This document shows, one piece after another, positions 23,089-34,834 of a stretch of 64,000 bases of DNA; positions within the stretch are counted from its first letter, which is position 1; each line of letters opens with the position of its first letter. This DNA comes from Gongronella butleri (Eukaryota > Mucoromycota > Mucoromycetes > Mucorales > Cunninghamellaceae), in assembly GCA_025201375.1 (NCBI GenBank), contig JAIWZP010000062.1, positions 81,433 through 145,432 of the forward strand, in the 5' to 3' direction. Both the position numbers and the translations under genes were made by a program. The notes under the pieces were generated by a model that did not search any database, was not told the DNA's origin, and was given only the letters and a program-made list of their open reading frames with translations.

Positions 23089-25708
23089 TTACGGCTTGTC
23101 TGCGCGTAGCCTGTCCAATTCCTTGCGCAATTGCTCGTTTTCTTTTTGCAATTGAGCATTCTCCTTGTTGACATGCTGAAGCTGCTGCTCAAGGTACGTC
23201 TACAAGAAAAAGAGAAAATAAAAAGGCACGGGGTCAGTTTCACATAAATTAGCTTGGATCCGGGGCGAGCAAACACATACAATGGAGACCTCATCGGCTC
23301 GCTTGGTCGGCTTGACCTGGGCAAACAGATCCACCAGGACTTGGCGCTGCGAGTCATTATAGCGCATCAATTCCTCTAATTGTTGCACCAACGTGTTGCT
23401 CTGATCGCGCAAGCCCTGGCCGCGCAGCAAGGACGACGACGGCGACGTGGCCGACGACGACACCGAGTCGTGACCTAAATATAGTGGAAAAAAAAGGTGT
23501 GTATTAAGCAAGGGCGCATGCTCATTTTTTTTTTTTGAATTTTTTTTTTTTTTTTTTTTTTTTGCAATTTTTTTGTGATTTTTACCATCGGGTTTGCTGG
23601 TCGCGTGGTCGTGGCTGGTGGTCAGTTCAAAGCGTCCAATCTTTCTTGACTCGCTCGTCGATTGGCTGTCCTCCTTTTCCATGACGGACGACCGTGTGCG
23701 CGTCATGGGGCCAAACGAGCCGTGGTGTGAATTTTCGCGCGACAGAGGCACGCCCGCGATGCTCGACAGCGGCGGGGAGTGGCTCACCTCGAATCTTGAC
23801 CTGCGATCAGCTACGACATGAAGAAAAACGCGCCATTGAGCATCACAGGTATGAGCAAAAAATGGATAAACTCACTGTCTTGGTGCGACTCATTGAGCAA
23901 ATCAGCAATGCTGGACGACGTGTCGCTTGAATTCAGAGAACGCGATTGATTGATTTGGAATCGGCCCACCTTGATCTCACCACCATCCTGTTAAAAAAAG
24001 GAAACACGATAAGAAAAAAAGAAAAAGGGGGGGGGTTTTTTTCTTTTTTTTTTTTTTCTTTTTTTGTTTTGTTGTTGTACCTCGTCTTTGATTTCAGTCG
24101 CATCTGGGGACGAGCGCGTGGGGAGCGAGTCGCCGTCGATGACGAATCTTGATTTTTTGACAGCGGCGTCGGGGGCAATGGCGGATGGCACGGGCGGGTT
24201 CTTGACAATCACGTCACCAAAGGAGATGGCGCGCTTGGGTGGTATCGGGTCATCGTCGTGGTCAAAGTCCCATTCTTCTGTGGTCTTTGTGATGGTGATT
24301 TGCTGCCGCTGCGTGATTTTCTTTCGCGGCCGTTGCTCAAGTGGCGGCAAATCGTGCAAAATCGTCTTGACGAGGTACTCTTTGCGTTTGCTTTGTTTGA
24401 AGAACGGGTGCTGCAGCAGTTTTTCAGCCGTGGGTCTAATTTTCAGGGGGCAAGGTCAATGCATGAGTTGCTGCAAAAGGGTCATTTTGTGATTTTTCTA
24501 ACCTTTTCTCGGGATCCTTGACCAGACAGGTATCAATCATGTCCTTGAACACTTTGGAATACTTGTGCTCTGTGGCGTCACGGTCCAGGGTGGGTGGGTC
24601 GTTGGACAGTGTCATCATGAGCACCTTGAGCGGTGGCAATTTGGCAAATGGTGCGTGGCCCGTGGCAAGCTCGATGGCCGTGATGCCAAAGCTCCAAATG
24701 TCCGCCTTGTAATCGTAGCCCGCCTGCTCCATGACCTCGGGTGCCATCCAGCATGGCTGCAAAAAAAACGAGAGAAAAATAGAAGAAAAAAAAGGCATGG
24801 AGCGCCACTTTTTCACATTTTTTGCCCAAAAAAATTAGTCTCTTACCGTGCCGACAAAGGTTTTGCGCTTGCCGCGGTCGCCGGTTTCCATGAGCGAGCT
24901 GGACACGCCGAAATCAGCGAGCAACACCGTGCCGTCGTCATCCATCAGCAGATTGCCGGCCTTTACGTCGCGATGGATGTGTCCATTGCGATGGAAATAC
25001 ACCAATCCCTCGAGCGCCTGCTTTAGAATGGTGGCGATGCTCAATTCCTCCAAGCCATGTGGAAACGCCGTTTTCATGATATCAAGGCACGAGCCTGGCG
25101 AGATGAAACAAGACGCGATGAGGGTCCTTTATCTTTTTTTTTTCATTTTTCTCCTTTTTACCGCCAGCAGAAAAAGGGGTGACAATGAACAATTTGGATC
25201 CGTGGACAAAGGAACCATAAACACGCAGCACATTGGGATGCTTGGACAAGGCCATCAACGCCGTTTCTCGCTAAGAAATTTAGAAAGGGGACATTTTGAG
25301 CCATTTAAGTGGCAACAATGAGGTCTTTTTACCCTTAGCTCGTCAATTTGATTGCGCTCAAACATGTCCAGATCAATCATCTTGACTGCGACACGCTTGT
25401 TCGTCGGCTTGTACAGGGCGCTGTACACGACGGCAGACGATCCGTAGCCTAAAACAAAGAAATTGAGCGTTTCCATTTGCAAAAAAAAAAAAGAGGATTC
25501 TTACCGATGGGCTGTTGCAATTCAAAGTCGTCGATATTGTTAAAGACGGGCAGCTCGTGCGAGTGTTGCGTGGGAACAGGCGTCAGCGGGTTGCCGTCGC
25601 TGGCAGGCTTATCCTTGTTGTTGGTAAGGATAGACTTGGTTGCGGACGGGCGCCGTGATAGCGGGTGGAGCTGCTCGTCGGTCAAGAGCAAGGGCGTGGG
25701 CGCCGACG

Positions 25709-25739
<31 letters not shown>

Positions 25740-25745
25740 CGTCAT
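23089..25745 (-). CDS. OSR1/SPAK-like Ste20-family protein kinase
   Basis: Ten exons on the minus strand: 25745-25505, 25448-25333, 25270-25162, 25094-24847, 24756-24503, 24435-24081, 23987-23876, 23810-23586, 23474-23281 and 23199-23089, giving 654 residues. A polyglutamine start and a Ser/Pro tract lead into a complete Ser/Thr kinase domain (about 76-335): P-loop [40 protein letters not shown], the activation segment [16 protein letters not shown], and the family block [16 protein letters not shown]. In animals this family works in the WNK osmotic/ion pathway. The tail has four RFx[V/I/L] motifs (419-422, 450-453, 484-487, 538-541) and a C-terminal coiled coil (about 590-654) rather than a recognisable CCT domain. 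The start is divergent from adenylate cyclase. Confidence 0.9.
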
Positions 25746-26743
25746 TCAACAAAACAAGATGAGGGGCCAGAAAGCGTGCAAGAACTGAGTTTAGGCGGGA
25801 AAAAAAGGCAAAAAAAAAAAAAAAAAACTTGAAAGCGAGCGAGAGCGAGGATCAAAAGGGAAGCAAGGCCCCGCGGAAAAGGGGAGGAAGGGGAGGAAGG
25901 GGAGAGGCGGAAAAAAGGTGGGGGAGCAGGAAAAAAGGGAAAGAAAAAGAGGGAACGAAAAAGGAGTGAAAAAAAGGGCCTCTCTTTTTGAAACAACAAT
26001 GCCATCATATAAAAAAAACAGGGGCACAAGGCACACACCATACACACACACGCCTCGTCTCCGCGGGCCAATCATCTTTTAATCGACTTGCTTGCGCGGA
26101 TGTTGAAAAAAAGCAATCCGTCCCTTGCCCAATGCCTTGCCAAGACGCGTCCTCTAGTATGATGTCAATGCTGAATTTGCAGCTTGCTCTTGGTGAATAT
26201 GACACAATGGTTGTGTGCCCAGCAAAGTTGACACGAAAAAAAAACGAGGCACGCGTTCGTTGCCATGGCTACAAAAAGACGCGTCAGACAGCCTTGGCAG
26301 CGCGGCAATTCGTGTTCTCTTTTGTTTTTCTTTCTTTTTTGTTTCGTTGCAGTACATTTTAGTCGTCATCTTCCGTCAGACGAATGGTAATGGACGAAAA
26401 TCAAGTGAAATGGCGTGAACTGACGACGTGGGCGGTGGTGATGAATGATGATCGGCAAAACGTCCAAAAGGGACGGGGAGAAATAAAAAAGGGCAGGTGG
26501 GCGGGGTTTAAAATCTTCTTAATTTGTTGATTTTGCCCCTTTTCCAAGACTCGCCCTTTCTTCTCACTCTTCCTCTCTTTTTTTTTTTTCCCTTGCCTTT
26601 TTCTTTTCTTTTTTTTTTTTTACTTTATCCTTTCCCTTTCTTTTGATTCCACGACGTTCTAGCCGCTCGTCTGCACTCTCGCCTTCTTTCTCCAGCGTTT
26701 CCTCAGTCTCTCTCCTCACCCGCCCTCTCATCCTGCCCGAAAC
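25746..26743. promoter_or_regulatory. Divergent promoter region, kinase/adenylate cyclase
   Basis: One kilobase separates the two opposite starts. The kinase side (about 25800-25985) is almost pure purine on the plus strand, and the cyclase side (about 26550-26700) is pyrimidine-rich with T runs. Both leaders are therefore pyrimidine-rich in the sense of transcription. ACGCGT is present near 26144 and 26280 (as GACGCGT). No convincing gene lies inside. Confidence 0.5.
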
Positions 26744-29700
26744 ATGACGATGGAGCAGGTGCCGTCCACCGTGTCCAAGTCGCCTTCCCTTCCCTTGGAC
26801 ACAAAGCACACGCAAGACTCCTTTTTCACGCGCATGTTTGGAAATCACTCGCAAGACTCCTCCAGAGGTAAATATAAAAAATGAGGCAAAATGACGGCAA
26901 AAGCGATTCCATTTATGCCCTTTTTTTTATTTTTTTTGCTTTGCCTTAGCAGCGTCGCCATCGTTGCCGTCACCACCACGACCCACGCAGACTGTCTCAT
27001 CCTCGACGGTGCAGCGTCGGCACGGCCACGGGCGCAACTCATCTACGAGCAGTATCACGACCCCGGATCCTACGGCCTTGTTCACGCCGTCCAGCCACCT
27101 TGCGACGCAGGCCAAGGTGCAGCGTCGCCGGTCGCTGGATATTAATGACAGCAGCTCGCTCTCCGTCACGTTCCAAGACGTGCCGCCCACGAAAAAGAAG
27201 GATCCCGTGCCCTTCCCAAGAGGGGGCCGCCAGATCGGCTCGTCCAATATACCCCCCTCGCAGACCTATACCAACAAGCCTATCTCTAGGAGCAATTCAG
27301 GCGATCCTCATCGACTAGAGCAAGGTAAAACCATGAAAATCAAGGGAAAGGGGGGGCCGAAATGACTCACTTTTTGATGTTTTTAGAAACGGCGCCGCCT
27401 GTCAAGGACCGAAAGCGGCACCACTTCCTTGGACGCTTCACTAAAAAGAAGAGTAAGCACCATTGATTGCCATTTGAGGGACGTATGGGACTATTGACGC
27501 GAATTCTGATACAAATGCTCTCCTTTTTCTTTTCTCTTTTTTTTATGGTTTTACCAGGTCGCAACGAGCTGCACCACCCTCCGTCGGGGTCGACGCACTC
27601 GTCGATTTCGTCGCAATCGTCGTCAACGCCAAGCGTGTCGTCCAGCACATCTGCACCGCGCAAAAGATCCAACGACATTGACTATTATAGCCGATCCACG
27701 CATCCTCTCGAGCTCGAGGATCCTGCACGCGCTCATCGGCCGTCCTACTTTAGCAGCAACACGGCAGCGTCCACGGCGTCGACACCTTCGTCGTGCAATG
27801 GCGAGCGCAAGCGATCTACAGGCCCGCAGCCGGGCAAAAAGATGTCAAAGGACCGGGAAAAGTCGGACGGCAGCATCTATTACGAAAAATCGAGAAAGGA
27901 CGTCAAGGACATCGAGCGTAAGCACACTTTCCCCTCCCCCCCCCCAAAAAAAGAAAGAAAGAAAGAAAGAAAAGAAAAAAAAACGCGATCAGGTGAAATT
28001 GACCCGTTTCGCGCGCCAATGCACCGTGTCTCTTGTCTTTTTAGTCGACCAAAACTTTACAAGCATGGATGGCATTGTCAATCCGGACTATTACCAGTAC
28101 CAGCAGTCCATGATCCATCCCTCGTTGCTGCGCGATCATGTAAATATTTTGTTTTCGGCTTTTCATGGCCCCACTGACCCCCTCCCCCTTTTTTTTTCTT
28201 CTCTTTTGCAGTATGCCGAGGCGCCGTCACCTGCCGAGACGTGGGCTCCACCTGACAGCTGGGGTGTGCAGCCGCCGGGCGTGATGGCAGCGGCCGACGT
28301 GTCTGCCAATCCGCTCGTGGACGAAGATACACATGATCTGGACGAGTACACCATGGTGGACCAAGAAAAGTGGAACGTCAAAAAGAAGAATGTAAGCCAA
28401 GCTGTCCCATTGACCGCCTTGCTCAGCCTAGGACACTTGCCTCGCCCGATTTTATCCCAATTCACATCCATTTTCTTCTTTTTTTGCTAGTATTGCATCC
28501 GCATTTTCCGCCCTGACGAGACATTTGGCACGCTTCAGGTGCCTCTCAACACGACAACGTCTGAATTGATGCAAAAGCTCGCGGGCAAATTCTTTTTGCC
28601 GGACATGACAAAGTACAATTTGATTGTGCGTCGCAACAAGCTTGGTAAGCAACGGATGTCATCCCATTTTTGGCTGATTTCTAACTCTTTTTTTTTTTTA
28701 CGAAAAAAATAGAGCGTGTGTTAGGCCCCAATGAGCGGCCACTGCAGGTGCAAAAGATGCTTTTGGAGCAGATGGGGTACACGGAAGACGACAAGATCGA
28801 GGACATTGGGCGCGAGGACAACTCCTATTTGCTGCGATTCACGTTTGGCCCGAGCATCAATCAGACGATTAGCCAGGACGATGCCGATTTTGGAGCGCAC
28901 ATTGACCTGCAAGCGCGCAATTTGCCGACGATTCCCATCTTTTTGTACAAGCACGCGACGCGGATCGTTTCCCTGGATGTCTCGCGCAATTTGATGATTG
29001 AGATCCCCGTGGACTTTGTGCAAATGTGCAAGAGTCTGCAGCAGCTGCGGCTGACCAACAACGATTATGTGACGGTGCCCATGTCGACGCGTCACATCAA
29101 GTCGCTCAAGCAATTGAACCTGTCTGGCAATCGATTGCGCGAGCTGGACCACGCGCGTCTGCATGAGATCCAGGGACTGCGCGCGCTGCGCGTGTACAAT
29201 AACCGATTGGACTCGTTGCCGCAGCTTTTCAGCACGTTTGAGCATCTGACGGCGCTGTACATCTCCAACAACTCATTCACGAGCTTCCCCGAGGTGATTT
29301 GCCAGATTACGAGCCTCGAGTGCCTGGACATCAGCTTCAACAAGATCGGCCGCTTCTCAGACGACATTGGCCAGCTCATCAATCTCGAGACGCTTTCCGC
29401 CACGGCCAATCGCATCGGTGGGCCGCTCCCGCCATCGTTTGCCAAGCTACAGCAGCTGCGCGAGCTGGACGTGCGTCAGAATGCCATCACCGACTTGGAC
29501 GTGTTGTGTCACCTGCCCAAACTCGAGCTTTTGTCCGTCGACTATAATTCAATCAACATTGCCAATTACGATTTTTTGCATTTGCGGCGCCTCAAGATGT
29601 ACAAAAACCAATTGACCCAATTCGCCCTGTATCGCTCACCTCCATCCGTGCCATCACGCCTCACAGAACTCAATTTGTCCAATTGTAAACTGTCGTCGCT

Positions 29701-32700
29701 GCCTGATGATTTGTTTGTGCATTCGGTGCTCCTCGAGCATCTCGTCCTTGATAGCAACACATTGATCCAGATCCCAAAGAGCATTGGCGCCCTGAGCAAG
29801 CTGGTCAGTCTTTCTGTGCAAAACAATGCGCTCGAGAGCTTGCCCGTGGAGATTGCCAAGCTGCACGAGCTAAAGGTGCTGGACACGCAGAAAAACAACC
29901 TAAAGACGCTCCCCAAGGAAATCTGGCTGTGTCCATCGCTTCAATTGCTCAATTGCTCTTCCAATTTGCTCGAATCTTTCCCCGTGGCGTATTCCGTGCC
30001 CGGCGTCGCGCTCCATCTGCCTCTGACACCCCAAGGCGAGGCCGTCGTGTCATCGGTCATGAATACCAACGAGCAGCTCCCATTGGGCATCAACAATGCC
30101 GGCCAGGGCATCATCCCTGTTGCCAATGGCCACTTTAACCCACCACAGCCGCCCACGCTCCCCACCCTACAATCCCCACCACCACCCTTGGCCCACCACC
30201 ATCTTGTCGCCTCAAAGTCCTTGCAACATCAAGCCCATATTGGCTCGGCCGGTAAAAGAAACGAAAATAGAAAAAGAAAGAAAAAAAACGAGAAAAAAGG
30301 CCAATTTAGACTGAAATTTTCCCCTTTTTTTTTCCCCCCCTCCACCCTTCTTTAGGATCATTACAGCACCCACATGCGCTCACATCGCTGCCGCAGCACG
30401 CATCCATGGATGATCTCGCCGCGCATGCATCTTCTTCATCGTCCGTGTCGTCTGCATCGTCACCCGGTGGGTCCACCCTGTCTCCCGCGTCCTCTGGCGC
30501 GCCTGGAAGTGCTGCTGCTACTTCTGCTGTTCCGCCGGCATCGTCAACACAGCCGTTGGTGCCGCCATTGACCCCGCTCGGAGGCGACCACGCGGCGCCC
30601 AATTTCAATCCACCGTCATTTTTCGCGAGCCCGCGCAACCACCCGCCTCCCTTGTCGCTGTCGCTGCGCTATCTGTACCTGGGCGACAATCGCCTGACGG
30701 ACGAGGATATTTGGTCGCCCATTGCGCTGTTTTTGGAGCTGCGCACGCTGAATTTGTCATTCAACGATCTGTACGAGATCCCACCCGATGGCCTGTGCCA
30801 CCAGCACCTGTACGAGCTGTATTTGAGCGGCAATCAGTTGACGTCGCTGCCGGCGGACGACATTGAGAAGCTCAGCTACTTGCGCGTGCTTGCCGTCAAT
30901 GGCAACAAGCTGCAAACGCTGCCTGCAGAAATTGGCAAGCTGCGCAAATTGCTCGTTCTCGATGTCAGCAACAACTTGCTAAAGTACAACATCGCCAATT
31001 GGCCGTATGACTGGAATTGGAACTGGAATTTGGGTCTCAAATACTTGAATCTGTCGGGCAACAAGCGATTGGAGATCAAAAAGACGCATCCGGACCCTGC
31101 GAATCCAAAAGACAAGGATCTGTCGGACTTTAGCGCGCTGACGCGCCTGCGCATGCTTGGCCTCATGGACATCACGATTCTGGGCGTGTCGACGCCCGAG
31201 GAATTCCACAATCGTCGCGTGCGCACGTCGCCTTCCGAGGTCAACACCATGGCCTATGGTATTGCCGACTGGCTCGGCCCGAGTGACCACCTGTCCACAT
31301 GGGACTTGGTCATGCCGCGCTTCCGCAACAATGACGACGAGTGCCTGTTTGGTCTGTTTGACGGCCGCAAAAACACAAAAAACGGGTGCAAGCTAACAAA
31401 GTACCTCAACGACCACCTGACGTACCACTTTACCACCGAATTGCGCAAGAACAAGGACGACGACACCATTGTGTGCGCAATGCGGCGCACGTTCCTTGCG
31501 CTGCAAAAGGAATTGGGCAGCGCCATGGCTGAGGAAAATGACGCGCCCGGCGCATCGGCCGCCATGTGCTACATTGCCGGCACCAAGCTGTACGTGGCCA
31601 ATGTCGGCGACACGCTAGCCATCTTGTCGCGCAACAATGGCACACCGTTTGAAATCACGCAAAAGCACATCCCGCTCAATCCGTCGGAAATCCCGCGCAT
31701 CCGCGCCGCCGGCGGCTATGTCTCGAGCTCAGGCTTGCTCAATGGCGAATTGCCCGTGTCCCGCAGCTTTGGCCATTTCCACCTGATGCCTGTGGTCAAT
31801 GCCAACCCTTACATCTCCACCATTGAACTCAATGTCAATGACGAATTCGTCATCATGGCATCCCGCAGCCTTTGGGATCGCATGTCGTACCAAACGGCCG
31901 TCGACATTGCGCGTACCGAGCGCGACGACATGATGGCCGCCGCACAAAAGCTGCGTGACTTTGCACTCACCTATGGTGCAGAAGATAACCTCATGGTCAT
32001 GGTCATTGCCGTCGGCGACCTGTTTGACAAACGCGATAAGCGCCAGCACCGCCATTATCCGCTCCGCAATGCCAATCTGTTACAAGGTGGCCGTCAGGAT
32101 GCGCTCGACGAAGGCTCACTTGGCAAAAACAAGCGACGCGGCAAGGAAGATGGCCCTGGTGATTCGGTAAAAATGGCTTTTTCTTTTTTTTTCTTTTTTT
32201 TTCTTTTTTTTTTTTTTCTTCCTCACCTCTATTCTTATTATTTACCTAGACCCTTGCGAGACTCGAGCGTGAGGTGCCGCCGCCAATCAACCAGGTGGCG
32301 CTCGTTTTCACAGATATCAAGAGCTCGACATTCTTGTGGGAGACACAGCCAGACAACATGCGTGCAGCGATCAAGATCCACGACGCGATTATGCGGCGCA
32401 CATTGCGGCAGGTTGGCGGCTACGAGGTCAAGACGGAAGGCGATGCATTCATGGTGTGTTTCCAACACATCACTGCCGCGCTGTTGTGGTGTTTCACGGT
32501 GCAACTGCAGCTGATGGACGCCGATTGGCCCGCAGGCATCCTGGATACGGAGGATGGCCGCGAAATCGAAAAGGACAATGTGATTATTTACCGTGGTCTG
32601 TCGGTGCGCATGGGCATCCACTGGGGTTTGCCTGTGTTTGAGCGCAATCCCATCACCAATCGCATGGACTATTTTGGCCCGGTGGTCAACAAGGCGAGTC

Positions 32701-33635
32701 GCATTTGTGCCGCGGCCGATGGTGGCCAGATTTGCGTGTCATCGGACGTGGTTGCTGCGCTTCGTAATCTGCCTGGCATGGATGCCGACCAGAATGGCAT
32801 CATCACCTTTGACGAGAACACGGTGCGCGCGTCTTCCACGTCAATGCCCATCCTGCGCGACCAGCAGCAGCTCAAGCGTCTTGGCTTCCACATCATGGAA
32901 CTCGGCGAGCGCCGCCTCAAGGGCCTCGAAACGCCGGAAATGCTCAGTTTCGTCTACCCCAAGCAATTGGCTGCGCGCATGGAGCTCGACAAGCGTGAAT
33001 TGATGGCATTGGCTGCGCCACCCGCGCTGCCGGCCGGTGTCGATGCCAAGGACCACGATGCCCAGTCGAAACAAGGCGCCGGTGCATCACCCTCGGCTGA
33101 GCACACGCTTGCCACGCTTGGTGTCGCGTCGGCACCCGCCGCTCTCACCACCGGCAACACCAGCACCAGCTTGCATGACACGGCCCTCGCGACCACGCGT
33201 ACAAAGCGCACAACCATCGACCCGTCGCTCGTGTCGGCGCTGTCGAACCTGGCCATCCGCCTGGAGCGTCTCACCGCGGGCAACCCGCTGACCGCCACCA
33301 TGGCAGGCAGCTCCATCCAGCCAAAGTATACCTCAGCCGGCCACAATGGCCTGGTCCACAGCAACGCCCCCTTTGGCATGGGCCGCCTGCTCGACAAGCA
33401 CATCATGGACGACGCAGACGACGACGAACTCGTGCTTCTCATGGAAAATTGTGTCGCACGCGTCGAAAACGCCGTCAATTCCCTGTATTTGCAAAAGGTC
33501 GGCCGCTTCGCCACCGCACTCGACAAGCTCGGCCAGGCCGTCGAGTTGGACCCCTTGCATCTTTTACGCGCATTACAAATCTACTCGGAGGTCGCCTGCC
33601 TCGACATGAAACAGCCCGCAGAATTCAACTTTTAA
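26744..33635 (+). CDS. Adenylate cyclase (fungal Cyr1 type)
   Basis: Ten exons: 26744-26867, 26950-27324, 27387-27452, 27558-27917, 28045-28139, 28212-28391, 28491-28644, 28713-30251, 30356-32166 and 32250-33635, giving 2029 residues, the normal length for fungal cyclases. It makes cAMP from ATP at the plasma membrane. A basic, Ser-rich N-terminus is followed by a Ras-associating domain (about 401-500, YCIRIFRPDETFGTLQVPL), about 20 leucine-rich repeats (about 520-1240) split by a Ser/Pro/His-rich insert of roughly 190 residues, a PP2C-like domain (about 1250-1515, ending AEDNLMVMVIAVGD) and a class III cyclase domain (about 1580-1815). Metal-binding Asp1590 (VFTDIKSSTF) and Asp1633 (KTEGDAFMVCF) are present, as is YFGPVVNKASRI. 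The PP2C motif is LFDGRKN rather than DGHGG. The C-terminal 200 residues would contain the CAP-binding end. AATAAA lies at about 33887. Confidence 0.96.
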
Positions 33636-33971
33636 TCTCTCCCCACATCTTTTTGGCACCCTTTTTGTCCTCCGTCCCCGTCATACTCTCGTCTTGTTCC
33701 TTTACCCCCCCCCTTTTTTTTTTTTTTTGCTTCTACAGTATTTGCTTCTTGTGTTGTCCTTGTTTCTCTCTTTTTTTATTTATCATGCAGATCACCCCCA
33801 TTTGTTCGCTTTTATACATATTCCCCTCCTCATCATTGTTCCTTTTTTTTTTGGTCTTGCCCCATGGCTCAATCACTTTTCGTGAAATAAAAAATCAACA
33901 TCTTTGTTTTTATCGATGCAGCATTTTAATGTCAAACATGGTGCAGGGTGTGAATGAAAAGTACTGATACG

Positions 33972-33999
33972 TACAGTATGATAGGACTATCATACTGTA
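33972..33999. repeat. Perfect 13-bp palindrome (hairpin)
   Basis: TACAGTATGATAG is followed after two bases (GA) by its exact reverse complement CTATCATACTGTA. It lies about 340 bases after the adenylate cyclase stop codon. No T-run terminator context is present. Confidence 0.85.
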
Positions 34000-34149
34000 A
34001 AGAATAGGCTTTTATCGAATACTGTACATAAAAGTGAGTGAGAGAAAAGAAAGAGAAAATAGAGGGGAAAGAGACGATTAAATAGGCTACGTATCTTGGT
34101 ATCATACCATTTCAAAGCTTGAAACATTGCGTATCATACTTTGCACTAA

Positions 34150-34178
34150 AACATACTGTTGTTTTACTACAGTATGTT
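34150..34178. repeat. 10-bp inverted repeat
   Basis: AACATACTGT at 34150-34159 and ACAGTATGTT at 34169-34178 are exact reverse complements with a 9-base loop. The core is the same CATACTGT word as in the larger palindrome at 33972. Confidence 0.8.
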
Positions 34179-34688
34179 GTATAGTACCTACTGTACAACT
34201 GTACACATTTACTGTATTATATTTTATGTAAACAGCAAAGAGAGTGTTTTCAGAAGACTTTGCCGGCCTGCTGTGCCTCCAGAATTTTTTTACAGTCTGC
34301 TTGCCCGCTAACGCACAATGATAATGAAAAATGATGCGCCACCCCATACTGTATCTGTGACGACGAGGAGCCGCCTCGGCTGCCTGGAGGCGGCGGTGCG
34401 TCGCGCGCGCCCGAGCATTGGGCGCGCCAAGAGACAAGGAGCCAGGAAGGCGCGAATACTTCACCATCTGGCGGCGAGGGAAGACAGGAGAAGAAGCAGC
34501 GATAGGCTTGGAGATGGCCATTTTGTTTATACCGGTAAATTGAAGAGAAAGAGCAGAGAGAAGAGCAGAGAGCAAGAGAGAGGAGAATTGGAGTTGTCCA
34601 ACAAGTTGAGGGGAAACTGGGGGAGGTACAGTACCGTACTACTGTATTCAGAGGGGGTTTATATAGACAAAGGGATCGGGAGACTAGA

Positions 34689-34776
34689 TTATGCGGATGA
34701 CCCGACTTATGCGCGTCGCCGCAGTTATGCAAGTGACCGGAGTCGACGGTGACCCGAATCATGCGCGTCACCGCAC
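34689..34776. repeat. 18-bp degenerate minisatellite
   Basis: Five head-to-tail units: 34689-34706 TTATGCGGATGACCCGAC, 34707-34724 TTATGCGCGTCGCCGCAG, 34725-34742 TTATGCAAGTGACCGGAG, a 16-base unit at 34743-34758, and 34759-34776 TCATGCGCGTCACCGCAC. The period is a multiple of three, but no coding gene is supported here. Confidence 0.75.
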
Positions 34777-34834
34777 AACAGGGCCATGACAGTATCATAA
34801 ACTACCGGTAGAGCGGCGGTAGGTACGGTATGAT

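Larger units (their letters stand above)
33636..34834. other. Intergenic region rich in CATACTGTA words
   Basis: This region follows adenylate cyclase. It holds the cyclase 3' leader, palindromes, an 18-bp minisatellite and GA-rich DNA (about 34035-34080). Open frames on both strands at 34102-34798 overlap one another and show no domain, so none is called as a gene. Confidence 0.5.

Noticed and set aside
28721..29245. A 174-codon minus-strand frame
   Set aside because: It is the antisense of the leucine-rich repeats of adenylate cyclase and has no domain.
33972..33999. Palindrome as a transcription terminator of adenylate cyclase
   Set aside because: Fungal Pol II genes do not use hairpin terminators, and a polyadenylation signal already lies at about 33887.
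34102..34798. Overlapping frames on both strands (157, 182 and 144 codons)
   Set aside because: They overlap each other, cover a minisatellite and palindromes, and match no family; no splice or start context favours one.
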